Shown: positions 34,281-43,464 of the stretch, in pieces
How the letters are laid out: each line of letters opens with the position of its first letter
Numbering within the stretch: position 1 is the first letter of the stretch
Assembly (NCBI GenBank): GCA_964617645.1
Contig: CAZTYE010000013.1
Coordinates: 1-64,000 of the forward strand
Reading direction: 5' to 3'
Length of the DNA stretch: 64,000 nt
DNA from: JADJGC01 sp964617645
GTDB lineage: Bacteria > Zixibacteria > MSB-5A5 > CAIYYT01
Notes under the pieces: model-generated
The model's database searches: none
Told to the model about the DNA's origin: nothing
The model's input: only the letters and a program-made list of their open reading frames with translations
Position numbers and translations under genes: made by a program

Positions 34281-35183
34281 ATGACGAATACTCGACGAGA
34301 ATTGTTCAAATGGGCAGCCGTCGGCGCGGTAACCGCTGTTGCCGGGCGAGCCGAGGCCAAGGAAGAGGAATTCCCTCTCGATTGCGCGCAAACGTACGGC
34401 GTACTGGTTGATACGGTCGTCTGTATCGGCTGTCGCAAGTGCGAGTGGGCGTGCAACAACGAGCACAAACTCTCGAATACCGATCTCAAGACATTTGAAG
34501 ATCGCACGGTTTTCCGAAAGCATCGCCGGCCGACGGACCAGTCGTATACGGTGGTCAATGAGTTCCGCAATCCGGCCACTCAAAAGCCGTACACGATGAA
34601 GGTCCAGTGCATGCACTGCAACCACCCGGCCTGCGTGTCCGCCTGTATCGTCGGCGCCTTGACCAAGAGCAATTCCGGCTCGGTGGATTATGATGCCTGG
34701 AAATGTATCGGCTGCCGGTATTGCATGGTAGCCTGCCCGTTTCAAGTGCCGGCATACGAGTACAGCGAGGCATTCAAGCCGCGGGTGATGAAATGCACCT
34801 TCTGCGCCCACCGCTTGGCCGAAGGCAAAAAGCCGGCGTGTGTGGGCATCTGCCCCAATGAGGCGTTGACGTTCGGGACCCGGCAGGAATTAATCGAAAT
34901 CGCCAAAGAGCGGATCAAGATCAAGCCGGATGTTTACTATGACCATGTCTACGGCGAAACGGAGGTCGGCGGCACCAGCTGGATGTACCTGGCGCCGGTC
35001 GAGTTCAAGCACACCGAGCTGCCGACTTTGGGCGAGAAGCCGATTCCCAAGCTAACCGAGACGATTCAACACGGCATATTCAAGTCGTTCGTTCCGCCGC
35101 TGGCACTTTACGGCTTATTGGGGCTGGTCATGTACTCGCTGCGCGAGAAGGATGAGAAGGAGTCGCACAATGAGCACGCATGA
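34281..35183 (+). CDS. HybA/HmcB-like four-cluster ferredoxin with membrane anchor
   Basis: A 300-residue iron-sulfur protein with a twin-arginine signal (TRRELFKWAAVGAV), so it is exported folded. Four cysteine groups are visible: CIGCRKCEWAC, CMHCNHPACVSAC, CIGCRYCMVACP and CTFC...CVGICP. They are typical of the four [4Fe-4S] clusters in the HybA/NrfC/DmsB family. A C-terminal transmembrane helix (PPLALYGLLGLVMYSL) anchors it as in HybA. The ATG at 34281 follows GAGGA. It overlaps the HybB-like gene. Role: passing electrons between a quinone-reactive membrane subunit and a periplasmic partner, probably the 13-heme cytochrome. Confidence 0.9.
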   Translation: MTNTRRELFKWAAVGAVTAVAGRAEAKEEEFPLDCAQTYGVLVDTVVCIGCRKCEWACNNEHKLSNTDLKTFEDRTVFRKHRRPTDQSYTVVNEFRNPATQKPYTMKVQCMHCNHPACVSACIVGALTKSNSGSVDYDAWKCIGCRYCMVACPFQVPAYEYSEAFKPRVMKCTFCAHRLAEGKKPACVGICPNEALTFGTRQELIEIAKERIKIKPDVYYDHVYGETEVGGTSWMYLAPVEFKHTELPTLGEKPIPKLTETIQHGIFKSFVPPLALYGLLGLVMYSLREKDEKESHNEHA

Positions 35184-36423
35184 AATTCCGGCCCCGATTC
35201 AGCGCGTTCCGTTTTTCACCAAGGGCACGATTATCCTCTCGATCTTGGCCGGACTCGGGATTTCCGCCTACATCTATAGATTGCTGTTCGGACTGGAAGC
35301 CGCGACCAACCTCGACGATCAATTCCCGTGGGGCATCTGGATTGCGATTGATGTCGCTTCGGGTGTGGCGCTGGCGGCCGGCGGATTTACCAGCGCGGCA
35401 CTCGCCGACATTTTTCACAAAGACAAATACCACGTGATCACGCGGCCGGCGCTTTTGACGGCGATGCTGGGATACACGTTTGTCGTGATCGGCCTGCTTG
35501 CGGATCTGGGACGCTATTATAATGTGTGGCACCCGATGCTTCCGAGCATGTGGCAAGGCAATTCGGTGCTGTTCGAAGTCGGCATGTGCGTGATGGTTTA
35601 TCTGACCGTGCTGTATGTCGAGTTCCTGCCGATCGTGGCGGAGCGATTTATCGGTCGTGTCAAACTCCCCGGAATATTGCGCGTTTTCAATAGTCTGGTC
35701 GACGGCTGGCTGCGAGTCTGCAAGCAGTTCCTCGGGCGATTCCTGTCGCTGTTCATCATTGCCGGTGTGGTGCTCTCGTGTTTGCATCAGTCGTCGCTGG
35801 GAACGTTGATGGTGATCGCGCCGACAAAAATGCATCCCCTCTGGTGGTCGCCGATCTCACCGCTGATGTTCCTGTTGTCGGCGATTGCCGTCGGTTTTCC
35901 GATGGTGATTTTTGAATCACTGGTGGCGTCGCGCTCGTTCAAACTCAAGCCGGAGATTCCGGTGCTTTCGTCGATCGCGGCCTACACGCCGATTCTTCTG
36001 GGGGTCTACCTCGCCGTGAAGATAGGCGATTTGACGATGCGCGATGCGTGGCCGTTCCTGTTCGAGGGTTCGCTGCAGTCGTTCATGTTCATGATCGAAA
36101 TCGGCCTGGGCGTGATCGCGCCGCTGTTGATGCTCGCCAATCGCAAGCTGCGACAAACGGCGAAGGGGCTGTTCATCTCGGCGTCGCTGGTGATCTTTGG
36201 CGTGCTGCTCAATCGCATCAATGTCTTTCTTGTCGCCTACGAACCGCTGTATCCGCAAACGACATACTTCCCTTCGGTGTTCGAGATCATGGTGACGGTC
36301 GGACTGGTCTGCGCATTGGTGCTGGTGTATCGGTTCCTGGTGCTCCATTTCCCGGTGATTGCGCAACCGGCTCATGAAGTGAAGGCCGACAATCCGTCGC
36401 CGGCAATCGTAAAGACGGCTTAG
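35170..36423 (+). CDS. HybB/NrfD-like quinone-reactive membrane subunit
   Basis: A 417-residue integral membrane protein with about ten helices, in the NrfD/PsrC/HybB family. The N-terminal region (TNLDDQFPWGIWIAIDVASGVALAAGGF) is characteristic of HybB-like members, which lack heme b and exchange electrons with quinones. The ATG at 35170 follows AAGGAG and overlaps the FeS gene by 14 bases. Together with the neighbours it forms an Hmc/Hyb-type transmembrane redox complex, though no hydrogenase subunits are present. Confidence 0.9.
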   Translation: MSTHEIPAPIQRVPFFTKGTIILSILAGLGISAYIYRLLFGLEAATNLDDQFPWGIWIAIDVASGVALAAGGFTSAALADIFHKDKYHVITRPALLTAMLGYTFVVIGLLADLGRYYNVWHPMLPSMWQGNSVLFEVGMCVMVYLTVLYVEFLPIVAERFIGRVKLPGILRVFNSLVDGWLRVCKQFLGRFLSLFIIAGVVLSCLHQSSLGTLMVIAPTKMHPLWWSPISPLMFLLSAIAVGFPMVIFESLVASRSFKLKPEIPVLSSIAAYTPILLGVYLAVKIGDLTMRDAWPFLFEGSLQSFMFMIEIGLGVIAPLLMLANRKLRQTAKGLFISASLVIFGVLLNRINVFLVAYEPLYPQTTYFPSVFEIMVTVGLVCALVLVYRFLVLHFPVIAQPAHEVKADNPSPAIVKTA

Positions 36424-36438
36424 GTGGAGGTGGATGAA

Positions 36439-37557
36439 GTGAAGAAATATACATCGATTGCATTCAATGTCCTCGTAGCGTTGTTGCTCAGCGGATCGAT
36501 ATTCGCGCAGAGTAAGCCGAAGGCGGTCAATTGCAGCGAGTGCCATACGTGCCCGTCCCCGACAGTGGCGAACCCGTGTTTGAAAGCTTGTCCACGAGCG
36601 CAGGCGGTTCACCAAGCAACCAAGCACGAAGTCGCCGATGCGCCGGACTCGATGCTGCTCGGCGACATCGCGGATTTGTATCAACCGGTGCATTTCAATC
36701 ACAAGCTGCATGCGTCGATGGCGCAAATGGGCGGTGACTGCGCGACGTGCCATCACTTCAGCCCACCGGGAAGAATCCCGCCCTGCAAGGAGTGCCATAG
36801 CCCGTCCGGTGAATCGAGCGATCTGCGCAAGCCGAACCTCAAAGGCGCCTATCACCGCCAGTGCCTGGCCTGTCACCGCGAATGGAGCCATGAAACGCAG
36901 TGCGTGCTTTGTCATATTCCTTCGGAAGGCGGCGCGATTGCGCAGTCGGCCAAGGATCCGACGGATATCATCGGCACACCGCACCCGAAAATCGTCGCGC
37001 CGGATAAGCGGCTGTACACGACGCCGTACAAGCCGGGACCGATGGTGACTTTTTATCATGAAGAACACATTCAGCTTTTCAATCTGCGCTGCGTCGATTG
37101 TCACAAGCAGGAGAACTGCGGCTCGTGTCATGACATGAAGCGCGAAGTGAAAATCGCCAAGACGCAGGAAGAAGTGCACGCGATCTGCAACGATTGCCAC
37201 AACAAGGACGCCTGCGCCAAGTGCCACGACACCAAGGAACGTTCGGCGTTTTCGCATGCCGACACCGGTTGGCCGCTCAGTCGTTTCCATCAGAAGCTTG
37301 AGTGCCGCGCGTGTCATCCGACGGGCAAGAAGATTGCGCGCTTGAACAATAACTGCTCCGGTTGTCACGGCGGTTGGAACCAGGCGAATTTCAAGCATGC
37401 AATTGTCGGTTTGCAGCTTGACGAAGTGCATATCGAGCTGGAGTGCAGCGACTGTCACGAAAACAAGAATTTCGCGGCGACGCCGAAGTGCGACGGTTGT
37501 CATGATGACGGCCGCACGCACAAGGATGCGCCGCCGGGCGAATTGATCCGCAAGTAG
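36439..37557 (+). CDS. 13-heme periplasmic c-type cytochrome
   Basis: The 372-residue protein starts at the GTG at 36439 behind GGAGGTGG, giving the signal peptide KKYTSIAFNVLVALLLSGS. I count 13 CxxCH motifs, from CSECH near the N-terminus to CDGCH near the C-terminus. Several are closely paired (CVDCHKQENCGSCH, CNDCHNKDACAKCH), and many histidines could serve as distal ligands. The style is that of class III/HmcA-like cytochromes. HmcA usually has 16 hemes, so this is a shorter relative or a different family. Being third in the operon with FeS and NrfD subunits supports a role as the periplasmic electron acceptor or donor of the complex. Confidence 0.88.
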   Translation: MKKYTSIAFNVLVALLLSGSIFAQSKPKAVNCSECHTCPSPTVANPCLKACPRAQAVHQATKHEVADAPDSMLLGDIADLYQPVHFNHKLHASMAQMGGDCATCHHFSPPGRIPPCKECHSPSGESSDLRKPNLKGAYHRQCLACHREWSHETQCVLCHIPSEGGAIAQSAKDPTDIIGTPHPKIVAPDKRLYTTPYKPGPMVTFYHEEHIQLFNLRCVDCHKQENCGSCHDMKREVKIAKTQEEVHAICNDCHNKDACAKCHDTKERSAFSHADTGWPLSRFHQKLECRACHPTGKKIARLNNNCSGCHGGWNQANFKHAIVGLQLDEVHIELECSDCHENKNFAATPKCDGCHDDGRTHKDAPPGELIRK

Positions 37558-37583
37558 TAACTGACGATAACGACGCGAGTACG

Positions 37584-37621
37584 AGCCGCCGGGGATTGAC
37601 TTTTCCGGCGGCTGCTTTTTT
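37584..37621 (+). terminator. Rho-independent terminator
   Basis: AGCCGCCGG (37584-37592) and CCGGCGGCT (37605-37613) form a perfect 9-bp stem with a 12-base loop, followed by GC and six T residues. It ends the 34281-37557 operon. Confidence 0.85.
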
Positions 37622-37674
37622 GTAAACCAAAATCGGCAGGGGGAAGTGATTCACACGATTTTTCGAAATAGCGA

Positions 37675-37703
37675 TTGACAAATCGACGATAGTGACGTCA
37701 TAT
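37675..37703 (+). promoter_or_regulatory. Candidate promoter
   Basis: TTGACA at 37675-37680, a 17-base spacer and TCATAT at 37698-37703 precede the propeller gene at 37733. The -35 is perfect; the -10 matches 3 of 6 positions. Confidence 0.4.
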
Positions 37704-37732
37704 TGTTAAGGTCAATCTTGGAGAGGAAAACT

Positions 37733-39970
37733 ATGCGGGCGATACGAATTGTCGCTGTGACTCTGGCGTTGAGCCTTCTGGCAATCGCGCCGGGGAGTTT
37801 GGCCATCGAATTCGAGCACGTGGCGTCGATTCATTTGGGGAGTCGGTATCAGAAGATCGTCGAGCGAGACGGCTACTGGTACTTGGCGGGCGAATGGGGG
37901 CTGGAATGCTGGCGGTTCAATGAGCAAGGGGAGTTTATCCGGCTGTCAGAGGTTGCTACCCCGGGCATCGCGCAGTGGGTGGCTTTGGAAGGCGACTACG
38001 CTTATGTCGCCGACGGCTGGGAGGGGCTCACGATAGTGGATGTTTCGGACCCGAACAATCTGCGGTTTGTTAGCAACACACAACCGAGTGGATTCGATGG
38101 TGCAGACTACGCTGATGAAGTCTCCTACGTCTGTGTGAGCAATGGAACGGCTTACTTAAGTGGTAGACATGGGGTCATCGCGGTCGATGTGTCGAACCAA
38201 GTACTGCCGATCCCAGCGATTAGGTTGTCCTATCCAGATCCTGATGCCGATTTGATAAGCACAACGGGGATGACGCTGCGATTGGGACAGCACCTTTGGG
38301 TTGCTCGTGCCGATGCGCCATTTCACGGTGACACAACCTTTTTCGGCATCTATCAATATGATCTCGCAAACCCTAACTACCCCACCTATGTTGGCTACTA
38401 TCCGACCGCATTCTACTCCCCGAGATTCTTAGCGGTTCAGGATTCGGTACTGTACGTAGCAGGCAATTGGGCTTTGCATTCGTACCGCTTGCTGCCAAAC
38501 GGTGGGCTCGCTGCGCTTGATTCGCTAATTGATCTGCTCTTCATGATCAGCGACCCGCAGGACATTGCCATGGAAGACGGCACTCTCTATCTTGCCGGCC
38601 GGGGGAGCCCCACGACCGGTGGAATCGCCGTAGTTGACATTCTTGACCCCGCAAACCTGGCGATCCGAGAAATAAGTCGGCAGATGAAGAAATTCAATTG
38701 TCTTGCGAGTAATGGCTCAGAGGTGGTAGCCGGCAGATGGGATAACGATCTGCTGATCCTCAATCGAGGAATCGACGGCTTCTTGGATTCGACGCAGTTT
38801 ATCGAGACGTCATCGCAAGCCCGCGACTTGGTCCAATCCGACGACTTCCTCTACGTCGCGGATAAAGAGAAAGGCGTTTTGTGCTTCGACCTGTCGACTC
38901 CGACCATTCCTCAGCAATGTGAAACACTCAACTTAACTTCTCCAGTTTGTATCGATTACATGGGTACACGCCTTCTCGTCGGCCACGAAACATCGTCATA
39001 CCTCAAAGTCTACGATTGTTCAGAACCGTCAAACCCGAAGATCGTTGACTCATTGCTGCTCGAAACGGGCACTACGCCGTCGGCGCTGACCCATCGAGAT
39101 AGCGTCTTGAGAATCTGTTCCGGAAGACTGCACACGGTCGTCAGTTCCGAGGGTGAGTATAAACAGCTCAATCCGGTATCGGCGCTTCAAGCGGTCGCAG
39201 TTGCAACAAACTCCGAATTTGTCGCTACACCTCGTTCACTTTTTGCGATCCAGCCCGATGTGAGCATCAGTCACGTCGCCGACTTTGGGAACGTAGGTTA
39301 TCCAGTCACCGGGATTGCGCTCTGCGATAGCCTGATTTATACGGCGGATTGGTTCCAAGGACTGGGAGTGTTCCGTGTCAACGGCAGTTCGAACGTGGAA
39401 TTCGTTTCGAGGTGGGACACTGTTTCGAGCTCCGGTTATCCGGGCAGCGCGAACGACGTTTGCATCTTCAGCGATAGCCTTTTGCTTCTTGCGCATGGCG
39501 AACTTGGGATCGAGATCATTGACGTTGCAGATCACACTAATCCGCGGCACACGGGCCGCCTGCCGACTTCGGCCTACGCGCAAGCGTTATCGCTCGGCCC
39601 AGAGTATCTTTGCGTCGGCGACTTGTTGGGTGTAGAGGTGTTTTCACACGACGGTCTCATCGCTGTCGATGATGCGGAGGATCCGCTCCCCAGAGAATTC
39701 AAACTGCATCAGAATTACCCAAATCCATTCAACTCTTCCACGGTATTGAGTTTCGATGTCTTTAGCGCGGCGGAGATAGAGCTTGAAATCTATAACACTT
39801 CGGGGCAAGCAGTGGGCCGGCTCGCTTCTGCGCCATACCGCCCAGGCAGCTATGAAGCGCAATGGAATGGGACCGACGGGCACGGAAAGGAGGTGGCCAG
39901 TGGTGTATACTATGCACGTTTGAGATCAAATCATCAGTTACAGACAGTAAAGCTCATCATAGTTCGTTAG
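37733..39970 (+). CDS. Secreted propeller protein with type IX-like sorting domain
   Basis: A 745-residue secreted protein with a signal peptide (RIVAVTLALSLLAIAPGSLA). The body is made of repeats of about 45 residues with the LVIVD-type pattern (for example GLTIVDVSDPNNLRFVSNT and IEIIDVADHTNPRHTG), which fold as beta propellers. The last 80 residues are a FlgD-Ig/type A sorting domain starting FKLHQNYPNPFNSSTVLSF and ending VASGVYYARLRSN...KLIIV. This domain directs export by type IX secretion in FCB bacteria. GAGAGGAAAA precedes the ATG. The following gene is a broken subtilase 11 bases downstream. Confidence 0.8.
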   Translation: MRAIRIVAVTLALSLLAIAPGSLAIEFEHVASIHLGSRYQKIVERDGYWYLAGEWGLECWRFNEQGEFIRLSEVATPGIAQWVALEGDYAYVADGWEGLTIVDVSDPNNLRFVSNTQPSGFDGADYADEVSYVCVSNGTAYLSGRHGVIAVDVSNQVLPIPAIRLSYPDPDADLISTTGMTLRLGQHLWVARADAPFHGDTTFFGIYQYDLANPNYPTYVGYYPTAFYSPRFLAVQDSVLYVAGNWALHSYRLLPNGGLAALDSLIDLLFMISDPQDIAMEDGTLYLAGRGSPTTGGIAVVDILDPANLAIREISRQMKKFNCLASNGSEVVAGRWDNDLLILNRGIDGFLDSTQFIETSSQARDLVQSDDFLYVADKEKGVLCFDLSTPTIPQQCETLNLTSPVCIDYMGTRLLVGHETSSYLKVYDCSEPSNPKIVDSLLLETGTTPSALTHRDSVLRICSGRLHTVVSSEGEYKQLNPVSALQAVAVATNSEFVATPRSLFAIQPDVSISHVADFGNVGYPVTGIALCDSLIYTADWFQGLGVFRVNGSSNVEFVSRWDTVSSSGYPGSANDVCIFSDSLLLLAHGELGIEIIDVADHTNPRHTGRLPTSAYAQALSLGPEYLCVGDLLGVEVFSHDGLIAVDDAEDPLPREFKLHQNYPNPFNSSTVLSFDVFSAAEIELEIYNTSGQAVGRLASAPYRPGSYEAQWNGTDGHGKEVASGVYYARLRSNHQLQTVKLIIVR

Positions 39971-39981
39971 GGGAGGTCACT

Positions 39982-41651
39982 ATGTGGTGCCTAACTCGTG
40001 GCATCGGCTTGGTCTTGGCAGCATTGACGCCGGTGTTGAGCAGTGATGCTTCAGCCCAGACTGAGTCAAAACTGCTGCAAGGCAGAGCTTCTGTGTTATT
40101 CACGTTCGTTCCAGTAGTTCAAAGCGGGGCAAACAGCATAAGCGTCGGCGAGCCCTCGATCGATTCTCTGCTGCAAAAGTTTGGCGTACAGGATATGCGC
40201 GCGGTATTCGCGCGACCGGGTGATCCGAAACACCTTGCCGTTTATCAGCGTCTTGGCATGGATCGAGTTTTTGAAATTCGATTCGACTCAATGAATACAG
40301 TGACTTCAGTCGTTGAGGAGTTCGCCCTGAACCAACTGGTCGAGTTCGTGGAAGCGGTGGGAATTGTTGACGCCTACGACATATCACCGGGAGATGAGAA
40401 TTTCGCCGATCAATGGTATCACTCGCAGCCGAATGATGTGGACCTGGACTCGCCGGGTGCATGGGCGTTCGATACGACAATGATTCTGACGAAAATCGCC
40501 GTGATTGACGCGGGGATAGACTCGCTGCATCCGGAATTGCGTCCGAATCTCTGGAAGAACCAAGGAGAATTCATTGGCAATCCGCCATTGCCAACGCAGG
40601 ACGGGCTGGACAATGACGGAAACGGCTATGTCGACGACATATTTGGGTGGGATACAGGGGAGCTTGACGGTGATCCTGTACCGGGTTATCGTCGACTGGG
40701 CCAAGACTGCAGCCGGATTGACTGGTTTCACGCGCATGGATCGCGGATCGTTGGTCCGCTGATGTCGGTCGACAACAACTTCTTGGATATAATTGATCAG
40801 AATATTGTGGGTGTCATCTGGCACGGTTCGATCATAAACGTGAAGTGCCTATCGGACGCCGGTGCGGCCAGCGCCAATACATTAGCTGCGGGAATCCAAT
40901 ACGCTGCCGATGCCGGAGCGGAGATAGCGAGTATAAGCCGCGGCTATATTGGCTCGATAGGAACGCTTGGAATGGCTGTTAACTACGCCGACGCGCTCGG
41001 CGTTGTCATGGTCGCCGCTGTCTCATACGACACGTCCGCCGAAGGTTATCCGGCAGGCGACATTCCTTGATCAGCGTCGGCGCGATAAGCCCGAACGGAG
41101 CCATAGCGTTTGATCACATCGCATTTGACACTTCTGCAGTCGTGGCGCCTGGATCTGAAATACTGACAACAGAGGCCCCGGTTGATGTGTGCTTCGAGAC
41201 CACACACACGGTGCGCGCTGGAACATCGTACGCTACTCCGATGGTCGCCGGTGTGGCTGGCATAGCGATGGGGCGACGTTGGATGCTGACGAATTCTCGG
41301 CCAACGGCGCACGACATTCGTCAGGTCATTTGGAATGCTATTGACGATCAGACTCACCCAACGGATCCGCACGGCTTCGATCCGCTTTATGGTCGCGGCC
41401 GAGTGAACTTCGAGAAGGCGATCTACGCGGTCAGTCGGGGCGATGTCGACGACAATGGCTCTTTGTCAATTGCGGATGCCGTCTACCTAAACAACTGGAT
41501 TTGGGCGGGCGGTCCGGCTCCGAAGCCGAAGATCGGGGTCGGCGATTGCGATTGCAGCAGCAACGTGTCGATGAGCGATGTCGTCTATCTTGCCAATTAC
41601 ATCTTCTCCGGCGGACCGCCGCCGAAGATTTGCTTCAATTTCAATTATTAG
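39982..41651 (+). pseudogene. Frameshifted subtilisin-like protease with dockerin-like tail
   Basis: Two frames together encode one S8 peptidase. The first (39982-41070, 362 residues, ATG after GGGGAGG) has a signal peptide, the catalytic-Asp segment KIAVIDAGID (Asp176) and HGSRIVG (His252, normally HGTH). It stops at 41068-41070. The second frame (from about 41067) resumes with LISVGAISPNG and includes GTSYATPMVAGVAG, with the catalytic Ser codon at 41226. It ends with two dockerin-like repeats (DVDDNGSLSIADAVYLNNWI and VSMSDVVYLANYIFSGG). A one-base loss in the CCTT run near 41066 explains the break. It may be a real pseudogene, a sequencing error or recoding. Confidence 0.8.
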
Positions 41652-41668
41652 GAACTCATTCACGAGTG

Positions 41669-41704
41669 CCGGGGCCGATGCACGTCTGTTTGTAGCGGCC
41701 CCGG
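41669..41704 (+). terminator. Strong hairpin, possible terminator
   Basis: CCGGGGCCG (41669-41677) and CGGCCCCGG (41696-41704) form a perfect 9-bp stem around an 18-base loop, 17 bases after the subtilase stop. There is no T-run after it, so termination is likely but not certain. The rest of the 210-base gap (41652-41861) shows nothing else clear. Confidence 0.5.
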
Positions 41705-41861
41705 TTCTGAATTGAGTTAGGGGGACAAAGCGCTGTCACCACTACGTTCTGTTCCGAAACAGGGATTGCCGGATGATCGCCGCAATTACCCGCCACGAAA
41801 ATGTTCGCGCTGGCTTATCAAGTGGGTAAGCGCTACGGCACTTGGCGTCGATAAAGAATAG

Positions 41862-42701
41862 GTGATTACACGCATCAAAATCGGGTTGTTGACGCTGCTG
41901 GCGGGAATCGCGTTTTACTACTTTGGTCGGGGCTTGCCGGATGGGAGGGCGGATTTCGAGAAGGGGCATCCGCATGAAGAGGTCAATTGCGAGTTGTGCC
42001 ACAAGTTCGACGGCAACATGCGCGGCTTTGGCGTGAGCGTGGCGCGCAACGCGATGTGCCTGACTTGTCACACGACGGCCAAGCTTCATGATGTCAAACT
42101 GCGTTCGTTCCACGCGGCGACGACACCCAATTGCAACGAGTGCCACAGTTTTCACGCGCCGAGCCGGGTGATTGCCAACGGCGACACGACGACGATGGCG
42201 ATCGTGGCTGGCCTCGACGAGATTTGCGCGGACTGTCACAACAATCCGGGTCGGCCGGTGGTGTCGGTCGGTCATGAGGCGGCGGCGCGATTAATTCACG
42301 GATCGCTCGATCCGGCCTGGGTGGCGCAGCCGTCGCAATACTGTATGGCGTGTCACGACGCGGACGCCGCACCGCGTGGTGATGCCAATACCGGGCAGGT
42401 GACGCCGAGGATCCACACGGTCGGCGGCCACGCGATTGGAATTCCATTGATTCCCGGCTTTCAGCGGGCGGGTGCGGACAATAAGATCCGCGATCAGATA
42501 CCCGAGTTCGTCCGTACGATCAACGGAAATATCGAGTGCCTGACCTGCCATTCACTGAGTTCGGGCAGCGCGTTCCTGCTGGTGACCGGGCACCAGAACG
42601 ACTTGTGTAACGGCTGCCACAATGTCGATCCGAACATTCCAGAAACAAGGCCACCGGTCTTCACTCAGCGTTCAGCGAACGGCGACCGGGTGCGTCCGTA
42701 A
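41862..42701 (+). CDS. Heptaheme c-type cytochrome
   Basis: A 279-residue protein with an N-terminal hydrophobic segment (IKIGLLTLLAGIAFYYFG) that is either a signal peptide or a membrane anchor. I count seven CxxCH motifs: CELCH, CLTCH, CNECH, CADCH, CMACH, CLTCH and CNGCH. The spacing between motifs four and seven is wide, so it is not a compact c3. The start is a GTG with a weak ribosome binding site. It probably shuttles electrons in the periplasm between the HybA/HybB-like module upstream and the large cytochrome operon downstream. Confidence 0.82.
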   Translation: MITRIKIGLLTLLAGIAFYYFGRGLPDGRADFEKGHPHEEVNCELCHKFDGNMRGFGVSVARNAMCLTCHTTAKLHDVKLRSFHAATTPNCNECHSFHAPSRVIANGDTTTMAIVAGLDEICADCHNNPGRPVVSVGHEAAARLIHGSLDPAWVAQPSQYCMACHDADAAPRGDANTGQVTPRIHTVGGHAIGIPLIPGFQRAGADNKIRDQIPEFVRTINGNIECLTCHSLSSGSAFLLVTGHQNDLCNGCHNVDPNIPETRPPVFTQRSANGDRVRP

Positions 42702-42847
42702 AAACGACCACGATATCGACCTTTTCGATAGATTTTAATGTAGACCTTACTGGTCGATTCTGCATTTTGTAACCCACTGTCGGGCTGTCAGATAGTTTTC
42801 TCAAGATAGTAGACATTAACTTTCTTCAGGGGAATCGAAAATATCCC

Positions 42848-42875
42848 TTGACAAGCAGACTAATCTTGTTACCTT
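42848..42875 (+). promoter_or_regulatory. Promoter of the 42-heme cytochrome operon
   Basis: TTGACA (42848-42853), 16 bases, TACCTT (42870-42875), then TTTCACAA. The same arrangement, TTGACA-N16-TAYCTTTTTCACAA, occurs at 53560 before the OmcS-like gene, so this is a conserved promoter type. The remaining gap (42702-42924) has no other clear signal. Confidence 0.6.
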
Positions 42876-42883
42876 TTTCACAA
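42866..42883. promoter_or_regulatory. CRP/FNR-type half-perfect site over the -10
   Basis: TTGTTA-N6-TCACAA differs from the palindrome TTGTGA-N6-TCACAA at one position. It overlaps the -10 element, where a bound regulator would normally repress. Confidence 0.5.
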
Positions 42884-42924
42884 TCTTAGACGCGCCGCTT
42901 AGAGCTATGGCGTTGTGAGGCAAT

Positions 42925-43449
42925 ATGAAACGGATAATGACCGTACTTGTGATAGGGGCAATCTTCTGGGCGGCTACCGAATCCTTCGCCGGCGAAATTT
43001 CCAAAGACAGCACTTTTAGATCCGACACACTGACGGCGCCGCTTCCGGGCTGGAAAGTCGGAATCGACTCGACCAATATCAAGGATACAACCTCGTTTTT
43101 TGTTATCGAGACCCGACACAAGGTTTTCGGGAATTTCCGGCAGGTCGACACGGTCAGGTTTGGAAGGCAATTCGAGTTGGGTGAAGGCGAAGAAGTGGCG
43201 GTGGTGATGGCCTTCAATCCGCACTTGGCGATTTCGACGAAGGGCACGGCGATTGCGTTTTCGGACACGCTCTGGAATCCGGCGGCGCGAGTGCGCGTTC
43301 TCGACAAGAGCGGAAAGGTCATCCAAGAAGGCTGGGCGTTTCACTACACCGACGCGCCGCACTACCCGCGCAACCACCTGTTTGGATTTCGATTGCTGGC
43401 CTACAAAGTAGACTCACAGTTTATCATTCCCCCGGTTGAGAAGAAGTAG
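42925..43449 (+). CDS. Secreted protein of unknown function, first gene of the cytochrome operon
   Basis: A 174-residue protein with a signal peptide (MKRIMTVLVIGAIFWAATESFAG). The mature part is beta-rich and ends in KVIQEGWAFHYTDAPHYPRN followed by LFGFRLLAYKV. I recognise no family and see no heme motif, although several histidines lie near the C-terminus. It sits 43 bases after the predicted transcription start and 15 bases before the 42-heme cytochrome gene. A role in maturing or docking that cytochrome is possible but unsupported. Confidence 0.75.
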   Translation: MKRIMTVLVIGAIFWAATESFAGEISKDSTFRSDTLTAPLPGWKVGIDSTNIKDTTSFFVIETRHKVFGNFRQVDTVRFGRQFELGEGEEVAVVMAFNPHLAISTKGTAIAFSDTLWNPAARVRVLDKSGKVIQEGWAFHYTDAPHYPRNHLFGFRLLAYKVDSQFIIPPVEKK

Positions 43450-43464
43450 TTATCGGAGGCCTTC

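Noticed and set aside
35917..37521. Long minus-strand open frame (534 codons) opposite the NrfD-like and 13-heme genes
   Set aside because: It lies antisense to conserved membrane and cytochrome genes and shows no own start signals or domains.
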